Shown here: in pieces, positions 8,191-15,808 of the stretch
Layout of the letters: each line of letters begins with the position of its first letter
How positions within the stretch are numbered: position 1 is the first letter of the stretch
From: Spirochaetia bacterium
GTDB taxonomy: Bacteria > Spirochaetota > Spirochaetia > DSM-16054 > Sediminispirochaetaceae
Direction of reading: 5' to 3'
Assembly: GCA_021736475.1 (NCBI GenBank)
Contig: JAIPFV010000014.1
Location: 1-41,065 of the forward strand
DNA length: 41,065 nt
The notes under the pieces: model-generated
Told to the model about the DNA's origin: nothing
What the model saw: the letters and a program-made list of their open reading frames with translations, nothing else
The model's database searches: none
Translations under genes and position numbers: made by a program

Positions 8191-9180
8191 TCACTCCCCT
8201 TCTTCACCTTCCAACCCCAAATTTACATCAGCCGGCATACCCGGTTTCAAGATATTATCTTTATTTTGTACTTCCAGCTTTATCGCATATACGAGTTTTA
8301 CCCGCTGCTGCTTAGTCTGTACATTCTTCGGGGTAAACTCAGCCTCCTGGCTTATATGAGTGATTCGCCCGGAAAAGAGGGTATCCGGCCGGCCATCGAC
8401 ATACACTTCGGCATTCTGTCCGATCTGTATCCGTGAAAGCAGGGGTTCGGGCACATACACCGTCACATACACCTGCTCTAAATGAGAAATGGTTGCAACC
8501 TTTCTACCGGCCGGCACCAGCTCCCCGACCTCGTAGTAGAGTTCCGATATATATCCTTCGATTGGAGCCTTAATTTGACAGTCATTAAACTGCCGGCTTG
8601 CAATCGCAACCTGCTGATCGGCACTTTCCACCGCCGCCCGCGCCGAGGATACTTCCTGCGGTCGGGCCAAATTCTTAAGTTTTTCCAGCGAGGCCTGGGC
8701 CGCCTTATACTGAGCCTGACGGGTGCGGTACGCGGCCAGACCGGAGTCGTACTGCTTTTTGCTTACATTGTTTTCTTCGTACAACGTTTTTATCCGCTCC
8801 CACTCCTTACGGGCAAGTTCAAGCTGCTCGTTTGCCTGCGCAAGCTGAGCTTCGGCGGCTTCGATATCCTTTGGATGCGGTCCGGCCAGCAGCAGTTCTA
8901 GCTGCGCAGCGGCCTGAGCACGCTTCGATTCGGCCTGGCGAAGCTGTCGCTGTTGGATTTCATTATCTATCTGGGCCAGGTTCTGATCCGGCTGGACTAA
9001 TTCACCCTCTTCCACCTCAAGCCGTAAAAGAGTCCCCGCCTGTGTGGCTGACACATCTACTTCCCTAGCCTCTATAGTACCGGTTCCGTCGACATTTTCA
9101 TTCTCTGCCGTACAAGCGACAAACATCGTAGTACAGACCGAGACTATTAAAAGACTAATCAATGAATAAGCTTTCTTCAT
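8191..9180 (-). CDS. HlyD-family membrane fusion protein, lipoprotein type (YbhG-like)
   Basis: A 329-residue periplasmic adaptor. The N-terminus is a signal sequence ending in a lipobox-like FVAC at about residue 22, so it is probably lipid-anchored in the inner membrane; spirochaete lipoboxes are relaxed. A lipoyl half-motif near residue 45 is followed by a long alpha-helical hairpin rich in Ala, Gln and Glu (about 65-185). A second lipoyl half (KAPIEGYIS) and a beta-barrel domain follow. The start at 9180 follows AAAGGAG; an upstream frame extension to 9234 lies inside the TetR gene and is unlikely. The start overlaps the TetR stop by 26 bases. It links the ATPase/permease complex to an outer-membrane channel; no TolC gene is nearby. 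Confidence 0.86.
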   Translation of the reverse strand: MKKAYSLISLLIVSVCTTMFVACTAENENVDGTGTIEAREVDVSATQAGTLLRLEVEEGELVQPDQNLAQIDNEIQQRQLRQAESKRAQAAAQLELLLAGPHPKDIEAAEAQLAQANEQLELARKEWERIKTLYEENNVSKKQYDSGLAAYRTRQAQYKAAQASLEKLKNLARPQEVSSARAAVESADQQVAIASRQFNDCQIKAPIEGYISELYYEVGELVPAGRKVATISHLEQVYVTVYVPEPLLSRIQIGQNAEVYVDGRPDTLFSGRITHISQEAEFTPKNVQTKQQRVKLVYAIKLEVQNKDNILKPGMPADVNLGLEGEEGE

Positions 9181-9814
9181 TTCCCAGCTCCTTTGTCGGT
9201 AATAGATCCTTGTTCTTATCAAAATCCTGCACACCCTGCGGAGTTAAAAGCCCCTTGTAAAACAGATCTATCATAGCGGTAAATATTTTCTCCAGGGGAT
9301 AACCCGCTTGCAAAAGTCGCTCCGGGGTTATGCTGCTATTTATAGTTCCGAATAGTAGAAACAGGACAGCCTCCAAATGGAGGTCTTTCCGCACGGCGCC
9401 TTCCGTCTGCCCTTGGATCAGTAACTGGTGCAGTACCCCCAGAACCCGTTTTCTGCGAAAACTGTCGATCTTTTCCCACACATCCGGTATGTGACGGGCC
9501 ATATCCTCAAGGAAAATTTCACTTATGCTGCCAACCTGCTTCTGAATGAGCATGAGTACCCTGACAAACTTCTCATTAAAACCCCAATCTCTGTGCTGCA
9601 TAATTTCATCCAAGCGAGTCCCCAGGCCCTCCAGGTTCTGTTCAATGGCCGTGGAGATAATTTCGTGTTTACTGGAGTAGTACTTGTAGAGTGTTTTCTT
9701 ACTAATCCCCAGTGTACTGGCTATATCCTGGGTGGTAACCCCGCTAAATCCGCGGGAAAGAAACAGAGAAAATGCTTTCTGCAGGATCCTGGTTTTTATG
9801 TTCTTTTCTTGCAC
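9155..9814 (-). CDS. TetR/AcrR-family transcriptional regulator (CecR-like position)
   Basis: An approximately 219-residue repressor and first gene of the exporter operon. The helix-turn-helix is within residues 25-50 (TTQDIASTLGISKKTLYKYY), followed by an all-helical ligand-binding domain. Two starts are possible. The ATG at 9823 touches its Shine-Dalgarno (AAAGGAG) directly, which is too close. The GTG at 9814 sits 9 bases after it and is preferred. The order TetR, adaptor, ATPase, ATPase, permease, permease matches E. coli cecR-ybhGFSR, where CecR represses its own operon in response to drugs. Autorepression here is inference; no clear palindromic operator was found in the promoter. Confidence 0.85.
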   Translation of the reverse strand: MQEKNIKTRILQKAFSLFLSRGFSGVTTQDIASTLGISKKTLYKYYSSKHEIISTAIEQNLEGLGTRLDEIMQHRDWGFNEKFVRVLMLIQKQVGSISEIFLEDMARHIPDVWEKIDSFRRKRVLGVLHQLLIQGQTEGAVRKDLHLEAVLFLLFGTINSSITPERLLQAGYPLEKIFTAMIDLFYKGLLTPQGVQDFDKNKDLLPTKELGNEESLFID

Positions 9815-9844
9815 AGCACACATCTCCTTTAAGATACTAAAGAA

Positions 9845-9873
9845 ACCATAAAAGTATTTTGAGTTTCCGTCAA
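9845..9873 (-). promoter_or_regulatory. Sigma-70-type promoter of the TetR/ABC exporter operon
   Basis: On the minus strand TTGACG (9873-9868), a 17-base spacer and TATGGT (9850-9845) lie just upstream of the TetR start. It follows directly on the terminator of the fxsA operon. Confidence 0.6.
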
Positions 9874-9882
9874 CCGAAAAAT

Positions 9883-9921
9883 AAGACCGGCCTAAATTTT
9901 TGATCAATCAAGCCCGGTCTT
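9883..9921 (-). terminator. Rho-independent terminator after fxsA
   Basis: An 8-bp perfect stem, AAGACCGG with CCGGTCTT, encloses a 23-base loop. On the minus strand it is followed by ATTTTT. It lies 31 bases past the fxsA stop and separates the sbcDC-fxsA run from the TetR operon. Confidence 0.7.
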
Positions 9922-9952
9922 TACTCATCTGCTTCTCATTACCCAACCCATG

Positions 9953-10351
9953 CTATCTGAGAAATCCGTTAAAGTGGACGTTTCCTCTTTCCATCATTAT
10001 TTGCAGACGTCGCTTAATCCATTCCCTAATATAAAGCCGGGTAAAGGGTATAAGAATCAGTATTCCAATTACATCGGTAATCACCCCCGGGGTCAGCAGT
10101 ACCACACCGGCACCGAAAATCAGTAAACCATCCAGCATATCTTCGGCCGGGAACATCCCCAGCTCCATCTCCCGCTGAATTCGGCTCCACACCTGAAAAC
10201 CCTGCTGACGGGCTAGGGTTGCCCCCAGTACACCGGTGCCCACCACAATCAGTATTGTTGGAAGAGCTCCGATAAGAGTTCCAATTTTAATCAACAGAAA
10301 CAGTTCCACCAGTGGAACCAGGGTAAATAGCAAAATAAGTCGCCCGAGCAT
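9953..10351 (-). CDS. fxsA: FxsA family membrane protein
   Basis: A 132-residue small integral membrane protein of the FxsA/YtzA family. Hydrophobic segments lie near residues 3-20, 22-42 and 70-100, with a charged C-terminal tail. The family signature around GVLGATLARQQG and the LLTPGVITDVIG segment are both present. In E. coli, overproduction of FxsA relieves phage T7 exclusion by F plasmids; its normal role is unknown. The ATG at 10351 is chosen because AAGGAGG lies 5 bases before it; an upstream in-frame ATG (10369) overlaps the sbcC stop. It is the last gene of the sbcD-sbcC-fxsA run and is followed by a terminator. Confidence 0.88.
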   Translation of the reverse strand: MLGRLILLFTLVPLVELFLLIKIGTLIGALPTILIVVGTGVLGATLARQQGFQVWSRIQREMELGMFPAEDMLDGLLIFGAGVVLLTPGVITDVIGILILIPFTRLYIREWIKRRLQIMMERGNVHFNGFLR

Positions 10352-10365
10352 AAACTCCTCCTTCC

Positions 10366-13300
10366 TCATACCGAGGATACAATTTGACTTCCCGCTTCGG
10401 CGTCTTCACTCACCTGTAGAGAAACCGGAATTTCCTCCCGCAGTTCCTCGACATGTGAAATCACTCCGACTATCCGGTTCTCCCTTCGTAGAGACTTTAA
10501 AGTATCGAATACATCCTGAAGTGAACGCCTGTCGAGGGATCCGAAGCCCTCATCCAGAAAAAAGAAACTCTCCTTATTTTGATGGATGCTGTCGGCTAAT
10601 GCAAGGGCTAAAGAGAACGAGGCTTGAAATAACTGTCCTCCGGAAAGGGTTTTTACCGATCGAACCCGCCCCCCGTTCAGGTAGTCCCTTATGACAAAAT
10701 CGTTCTCCCGGTTTACCTCAAGCCGCAGCTGTTTGTGGGTAAGCTGGAAAAAACGATCATTTGCCCGTGCACATAATTCATGAAGATAACGGGTGGCCAC
10801 AAAATTTACAAACCCCTGGCCCTTAAACAGCTTGGAAAGTTCATTAAGATTTTCAAGCCGAAGCTCTACACGTTCATTTTCCCGCTGAAGAGCCTCTTTT
10901 TGGGTCAAACGATTCTGTATAGACTGCAGGTCACTCTGTAATACCGCCTTCTCCTGCAGAAGCTCTGAGTAGTTCTGTTCCAGCTGTTCAGTTTTTTCAC
11001 GTGTCTCCTGATGAAAAACGCTGCTATACTCTATCCCCTGAGTCTGACTGTGCAGCTCGCTCACTTTTTCTTTCGCAGTGGAATAGCTCCTATAAAAAGT
11101 TTCTACCTCCCTCCGGCCTGCGGCAAGATCGATATCAAGTTCCAGTATATTTCTGACCTCTCTGATTAACGAATAGTCGGAACCAGAGAGCTGCTCAGCT
11201 AGCCTGCGGGCACTTGTCACAATTTCCTCTGCTACCGCCCTGCGCTGTTGACGGCGCTCCTGCTCGGTTACACGAGCAGTGTTCAGGTCAATCTCACGCT
11301 GATGCTGCTTTTGTTCGGCCAGCTTATACTCATCTTCTGTACGCTGAATCTCAGCTCTAAGCGCGGCTGCCTGTTCGGATAGTCGATCACTGTCCAAACT
11401 CAGGTACTCAGACTCTATATCATCCCCTATCTTTGCAGTCTCTTCCGATATCCGATGCTGCAGAACAGCTTGTTTTTGTTGAAGGGTATGCAGCTGTGTC
11501 TGTTGAGAGTGCTGTTCCTCTTCAAGAACTTTAATTTCTGATTCTATCTTATTGGCGGCTTTCCGCACCTCAGCTGCCTCGGCATGAGCAGATTGGGCAG
11601 AGCCCCATGCTTCTCGAAATCCCGTCTCATCGTCCGGGGAAAAATCAGTCCAGACAAACTCCTTGCGATGCCGACTTAGGTGCTGTTCTATTTCTGTAAG
11701 GCTGCTCTGTACCTGGGAGATCATTTCCAGGCGGCCGAACACTATGTCGAGGCTTCCGGCACACGCAGTTTTTTGCTGGATAAGACTGCTGCGTACCGCT
11801 TCTAGGGCCTCGATGGGCTTCTCTCTGTCAGAAACCTCATGGAACGCCTCCTCCTCCCCCTCCGCCCGTGTATAGGCGGGGCTCGGATGGTCGAACGATC
11901 CGCAGACAGGACATGGCTGCTCCGGCCGGAGCAATCGGCTTAACTTTTTTGCACTCTGCTGTTCATCCCCATCCAGCATCCTCCGGCGCAGACTGCGTAG
12001 TGCTGCGCCTGTAGCTTCCTCTGCCGTGATAAAATACTGTTCAATATCTTTTGATGAATCTGACGGCGGCGTCTCTATACTGCTACTGCTTTCTAAGCTG
12101 GCTATGTAGTCTGTCAATTCACGATAGAATGACCCAAGTTCTTTACCCAGAGTCTCTAAGCTCTCGTATACTGCTGCCGTCTCTTCGCTCTGCTGTGCAG
12201 ACTCGGCAATTGCAACGCTCAAAGACTGAACCGTCTCGGCAGCGGACTGAAGACTGCGCACATACTGTTCGCTCTCCTGCCGGTACTGCTCCAACTGCTT
12301 CTTCAGGTCGTGGGCCTGGTCCAGAAGCTTCTGCCGCCGGCCGTACCACTCGGCAATCGCATTCATTTCTGCAAACAGAGCAGTTTCATTTTCCAGCAAT
12401 TCCAATCTATTCTGAAGTTTAGTCCGTTCAAGCTGCAGTTTTTCGACAGCCGCGGCTGCCTGTGCCTGGCGTTTCGTAATCTGCTCTAACGAAGAAGAGA
12501 GTCCATCAAGCTCTGTCTGCAGCTCCTTCCGTCTCGATAAGGCTTCAAGCCGGAGGGCCCGTGCTTCCGCTTGATCTTTCTGTAAATGCCGCTGCCCCAC
12601 CTGTTCCAGATGCTCTTTGCCCGCGGATTGTTCCTGAGCAAGTCTCTTCCGCTCCAGCTCGGCCTCCCGTGCCCCCCGTGTAAGCTGTCGATAGCTGCTG
12701 CTATATTCATCGATACGCTGCAGGGGGGCAGAAAAAAGCCGGCACTCCTCGTATTGGTTCAGCTTCGCTTGACGCTCTTCGATCTCGCTCCGTTGTGATT
12801 CAAGGGTCTCTAAAGCCGATTCGGCAGATTTGAGTTGGGAGAACAGCTGCTCCAGCTGATCGAGTTTCTGCAGCTCCTTCCGAACTGCGCTTTTTTTCTC
12901 ATACAGCTCGTTGGCCTTCTCTTCAACCCCCGCCAGCTCACGCTTATATCGCTGCAGCTCCTGGGCAGAGATATCCTCCATCATCGACAGCTTGCTCTGC
13001 ACTTCGATCTTCTGCCCCTTTGCCTCCTGCAGCAGTGACGATGCAGCGGGACTCAGATCAAATTTTTCAAGGTTGAAAAGCTCTTTGAGCATAGTACTCC
13101 GGTCATTTGCCCTTAACTGCAAAAATTCCTGAAACCTGCCCTGGGGAATAATAATTGTTCGGCGGAAGTTGTCGTAGGTGAGGCCCAAAATTTCCCGGGC
13201 GGAATAGGAACGGTTATCATCATGTAGTGCTATCGCAGCCCCATCCTCAACTTTGTAGGCACGGCGCTTAAAGCTGCGTACATCCTCATATTTTTTACTA

Positions 13301-13596
13301 TTACGACTACCTTCAACAGTAAACAGATACTCCTGTTCTGAATGAATAAAGCGAAAATGGACCTTGAGTGTACTGGATTGCAGGTTCATCAGATTGTAAT
13401 TGCGACTGTCCCTGGCATTCAGCCGATCGTTCTCACCATACAGAGCTAAAGTAATTGCATCAAGAATAGTCGATTTCCCGCTGCCGACGGGACCGAATAT
13501 ACCAAACAGCCCAGCAGCTGTGAGGGGCTGGAAATCAATTTCAACTTCCTCCCGGTATGAGAACAGTCCTTTAATTGAGAGGTATAGTGGCTTCAC
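10366..13596 (-). CDS. sbcC: SbcC, ATPase subunit of the SbcCD nuclease
   Basis: A 1076-residue SMC-like (Rad50-type) ATPase. With SbcD it cuts DNA hairpins and processes protein-blocked or broken ends. Walker A (GPVGSGKST) lies at about residues 35-43. Two long coiled-coil arms follow, rich in Glu, Gln, Leu and Arg. The zinc-hook CPVC sits near residue 560, where two molecules join. The C-terminal lobe has the signature LSGGQ and Walker B (FFFLDEGFGSLD). The start overlaps the sbcD stop by 4 bases (ATGA), showing translational coupling. Length is normal for the family. Confidence 0.95.
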   Translation of the reverse strand: MKPLYLSIKGLFSYREEVEIDFQPLTAAGLFGIFGPVGSGKSTILDAITLALYGENDRLNARDSRNYNLMNLQSSTLKVHFRFIHSEQEYLFTVEGSRNSKKYEDVRSFKRRAYKVEDGAAIALHDDNRSYSAREILGLTYDNFRRTIIIPQGRFQEFLQLRANDRSTMLKELFNLEKFDLSPAASSLLQEAKGQKIEVQSKLSMMEDISAQELQRYKRELAGVEEKANELYEKKSAVRKELQKLDQLEQLFSQLKSAESALETLESQRSEIEERQAKLNQYEECRLFSAPLQRIDEYSSSYRQLTRGAREAELERKRLAQEQSAGKEHLEQVGQRHLQKDQAEARALRLEALSRRKELQTELDGLSSSLEQITKRQAQAAAAVEKLQLERTKLQNRLELLENETALFAEMNAIAEWYGRRQKLLDQAHDLKKQLEQYRQESEQYVRSLQSAAETVQSLSVAIAESAQQSEETAAVYESLETLGKELGSFYRELTDYIASLESSSSIETPPSDSSKDIEQYFITAEEATGAALRSLRRRMLDGDEQQSAKKLSRLLRPEQPCPVCGSFDHPSPAYTRAEGEEEAFHEVSDREKPIEALEAVRSSLIQQKTACAGSLDIVFGRLEMISQVQSSLTEIEQHLSRHRKEFVWTDFSPDDETGFREAWGSAQSAHAEAAEVRKAANKIESEIKVLEEEQHSQQTQLHTLQQKQAVLQHRISEETAKIGDDIESEYLSLDSDRLSEQAAALRAEIQRTEDEYKLAEQKQHQREIDLNTARVTEQERRQQRRAVAEEIVTSARRLAEQLSGSDYSLIREVRNILELDIDLAAGRREVETFYRSYSTAKEKVSELHSQTQGIEYSSVFHQETREKTEQLEQNYSELLQEKAVLQSDLQSIQNRLTQKEALQRENERVELRLENLNELSKLFKGQGFVNFVATRYLHELCARANDRFFQLTHKQLRLEVNRENDFVIRDYLNGGRVRSVKTLSGGQLFQASFSLALALADSIHQNKESFFFLDEGFGSLDRRSLQDVFDTLKSLRRENRIVGVISHVEELREEIPVSLQVSEDAEAGSQIVSSV

Positions 13597-14960
13597 TTCT
13601 CATCCTTTGCAGCACTCAGCACTTCCCGAAACAGCTCGGTCAGTTCTTTCGGCGGCGCAGATCCCTGGTGCTCGGCTGCATAATACTCGGCAAACAGTGT
13701 ATCTATCGATTGACTCACATCGACTACTTTAGCTTCCTCGTGCATCTCAGCCCCGCGGATTTCCGGAATAATGCTTAGAATTCGATCGTGGGCGGCAAAG
13801 ATACGACGTCGCTCCTCGGAACTGAGGTAGTTGTCCAGCTGCAGTGTAAGCTCGACATACGCCTCTTGATGCTCCGCAAGCCACTGTACTGCTTCATCAG
13901 TACTTTCACAGACCGGCCTTAATACAGGTAAGCCGCTCTGCAGGGGAAGCTGCTTTACAAGAGCCTCTGCCCCTGGCTCCAGGTCGATAAGGTACACATA
14001 CTTCTGCTGTTCCGATTCGCTGCGGGAATACGCCAGTGGGCTGCCGCAATAGGCTACCGGTACCGGCTTCGGGCACACAAAATGCCCTTTATGCAAGTGG
14101 CCCAGAGCAACATACTGGCTTAGTGCCGGAAATGCGGTTACGGGCACCGGAGGAAGCCCCCCTTTATAGAGAATAGGCTTTTCATCCTCCGGTTCAGCCA
14201 AACTCTCCACTGCTCCGGTGGGTTCTTCAAGCTCAAGCTGCAGCTGCTCCTGCCCCTGACCCGGATCCTGCTCCTGGCCCTGGCCCTGATTCCAGTCCTG
14301 GTCCTGGTCTTCGCCTTGGCCGCGTGTTTTATCGATTGCATAAAGATGAGCCGCCATTACATTTACGTCTTCACTGCGAAAGGCCGCAGCTGCAGTGCTG
14401 TCCCACAAATTCGAGAGCCCGGCAATCAACTCGGAATCAGTCACAGGACGGGCCGGGCTTTTGACCTGCTCCCCCCTCTCCTTTAGGATATCCTGAATGC
14501 GCCGTTCATTGGCATACGGACTTGCCAGGACGTTAAGGGTGCTAAGCCCATCCCGTTCAATTCGTACGGCTCCAGGGGCCGGGAAAGAGATAGTAACCCC
14601 GGAATCTGTGGTTATTTCAGGCAGGCTGCTAGTGATATAGCCAATTAGTACTATCCCGTGTAGCCGTGCAAGAGGGACCGGGGCTTGGATTGCATCGGCT
14701 GAATCATGGTTCCCGGCGATGGCAATCACCGGTCGAGAACCATTGCCGCTCATCCGTTTTAGGGCTGCATAAAAGAGTTCCTGCGCTTCCGTCGATGGAT
14801 TAAAAGAGTCAAACAAATCTCCAGATACTAGTACCGCATCTACCTTATGCAACTCAGCCAGCTCGGAGATCTCATCCAAAACTTGACGCTGCTCCTCTAT
14901 TCGTGAGAATAGGTCAAGCCGTTTTCCCAAATGCCAGTCTGAAGTATGGAGTAGGCGCAT
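13593..14960 (-). CDS. sbcD: SbcD, nuclease subunit of SbcCD, with a Gln-rich insert
   Basis: A 455-residue calcineurin-like metallophosphoesterase that supplies the Mn-dependent nuclease activity of SbcCD. Metal-binding motifs are DWHLG (D8, H10), SGDLFD (D48), GNHDS (N84, H85) and the later GHLHKGH. An unusual low-complexity segment of about 35 residues, rich in Gly-Gln, Asp-Gln and Glu-Gln pairs, lies near residues 212-245, between the core motifs. It is coded by an imperfect 6-bp tandem repeat and explains why the protein is longer than the roughly 400 residues typical of the family. It is coupled to sbcC by an ATGA overlap. The upstream HATPase-like gene ends 16 bases before it, so all may share a transcript. 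Confidence 0.94.
   Translation of the reverse strand: MRLLHTSDWHLGKRLDLFSRIEEQRQVLDEISELAELHKVDAVLVSGDLFDSFNPSTEAQELFYAALKRMSGNGSRPVIAIAGNHDSADAIQAPVPLARLHGIVLIGYITSSLPEITTDSGVTISFPAPGAVRIERDGLSTLNVLASPYANERRIQDILKERGEQVKSPARPVTDSELIAGLSNLWDSTAAAAFRSEDVNVMAAHLYAIDKTRGQGEDQDQDWNQGQGQEQDPGQGQEQLQLELEEPTGAVESLAEPEDEKPILYKGGLPPVPVTAFPALSQYVALGHLHKGHFVCPKPVPVAYCGSPLAYSRSESEQQKYVYLIDLEPGAEALVKQLPLQSGLPVLRPVCESTDEAVQWLAEHQEAYVELTLQLDNYLSSEERRRIFAAHDRILSIIPEIRGAEMHEEAKVVDVSQSIDTLFAEYYAAEHQGSAPPKELTELFREVLSAAKDEK
14228..14330 (-). repeat. Imperfect 6-bp tandem repeat coding a Gln-rich loop in SbcD
   Basis: On the minus strand, variants of CAGGGC, CAGGAC and CAGGAG repeat in frame and give strings of GQ, DQ and EQ. 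The surrounding coding sequence is ordinary, so this is probably a slippage expansion in a surface loop. Confidence 0.6.
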
Positions 14961-14976
14961 GCAAGCGTACCGCCGT

Positions 14977-15660
14977 CTAATTCCCGAGCATCAATTGGGC
15001 GTAATTCTGCTCGAGCTTTGTCGCGGATCCGATATTAAGACTGAGAAAGGCGATAGTCTCCTCACCCTTAGTGTAAATTCGAAATGGAGTATTATCAAAC
15101 CCGAGGTTCCGCAAAATTACATGCAGCATCACAATACCTAAACCCGCTCCCTCGGTATAATCTTCTGAGACAGCATACACATCCGCTAAATTATGAGCGT
15201 GCCGTGCTATCTCCACCTTTTTGTTGATACGCTCCTGCTCTTGTTCTGTTAAACATACATTATTGCGGATAACGACCTTAAAATAGGGCTCTTCGATCTG
15301 AAAGTGAAATTTTATATAGTAGCCATTCTGTTTATGGTGTCGTGCATATTTTTCAGGATGCTGCAGTGCTTCCTGCTTGAAGGTTATCATTCCACTGTTA
15401 TAATCTACAGGATTGTCAATATCCAGTTGTTTTAAATCGAAATAAAGGCGTTTCAAGTTTGCCTTATGTGCATTGCCGGCCACTTCATGTATGCAATAAC
15501 TGATATTGTTCATCAGTACATTTAGTCCGACCTCACTCAAATAGCGTTCCAGCACTGTGTCAATGTACTCCCGCTCATTGCCAAGATAACTGTAAGAGGT
15601 AACCGTTAAAACCTTGTTGCGTTGAATTGCGTAATCGATGGTGCTTCTGTCAACATTCAT
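14977..15660 (-). CDS. HATPase-like (histidine-kinase-type ATPase fold) protein of unknown role
   Basis: A 227-residue soluble protein that I do not recognise by name. Two segments resemble the GHKL ATPase fold: an N-box-like HEVAGNAHKAN near residues 63-73, and a G-box-like EGAGLGIVMLHVIL near 168-181. A clear G1 (DxGxG) motif is not obvious, so ATP binding is uncertain. There is no receiver, dimerisation or membrane segment. It lies 16 bases upstream of sbcD on the same strand and is divergent from the RsbU-like phosphatase, sharing a 148-base promoter region with it. The second position favours a signalling role linked to the neighbouring partner-switching genes; this is inference. Start chosen at the ATG with a weak AAGGCAG site. 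Confidence 0.6.
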   Translation of the reverse strand: MNVDRSTIDYAIQRNKVLTVTSYSYLGNEREYIDTVLERYLSEVGLNVLMNNISYCIHEVAGNAHKANLKRLYFDLKQLDIDNPVDYNSGMITFKQEALQHPEKYARHHKQNGYYIKFHFQIEEPYFKVVIRNNVCLTEQEQERINKKVEIARHAHNLADVYAVSEDYTEGAGLGIVMLHVILRNLGFDNTPFRIYTKGEETIAFLSLNIGSATKLEQNYAQLMLGN

Positions 15661-15808
15661 ACTGCTGCCTTAATTATTACTTATTTCTTACCACTTTAAG
15701 TTCGATCATTGTAAACCCGTTTATCCAATACGTCCAGTAGCATTTATTCCATACCCATGTTATTATTCTCCGAGTAACATTTGAATTCTTATCAGGGGTA
15801 GGCAGCAT

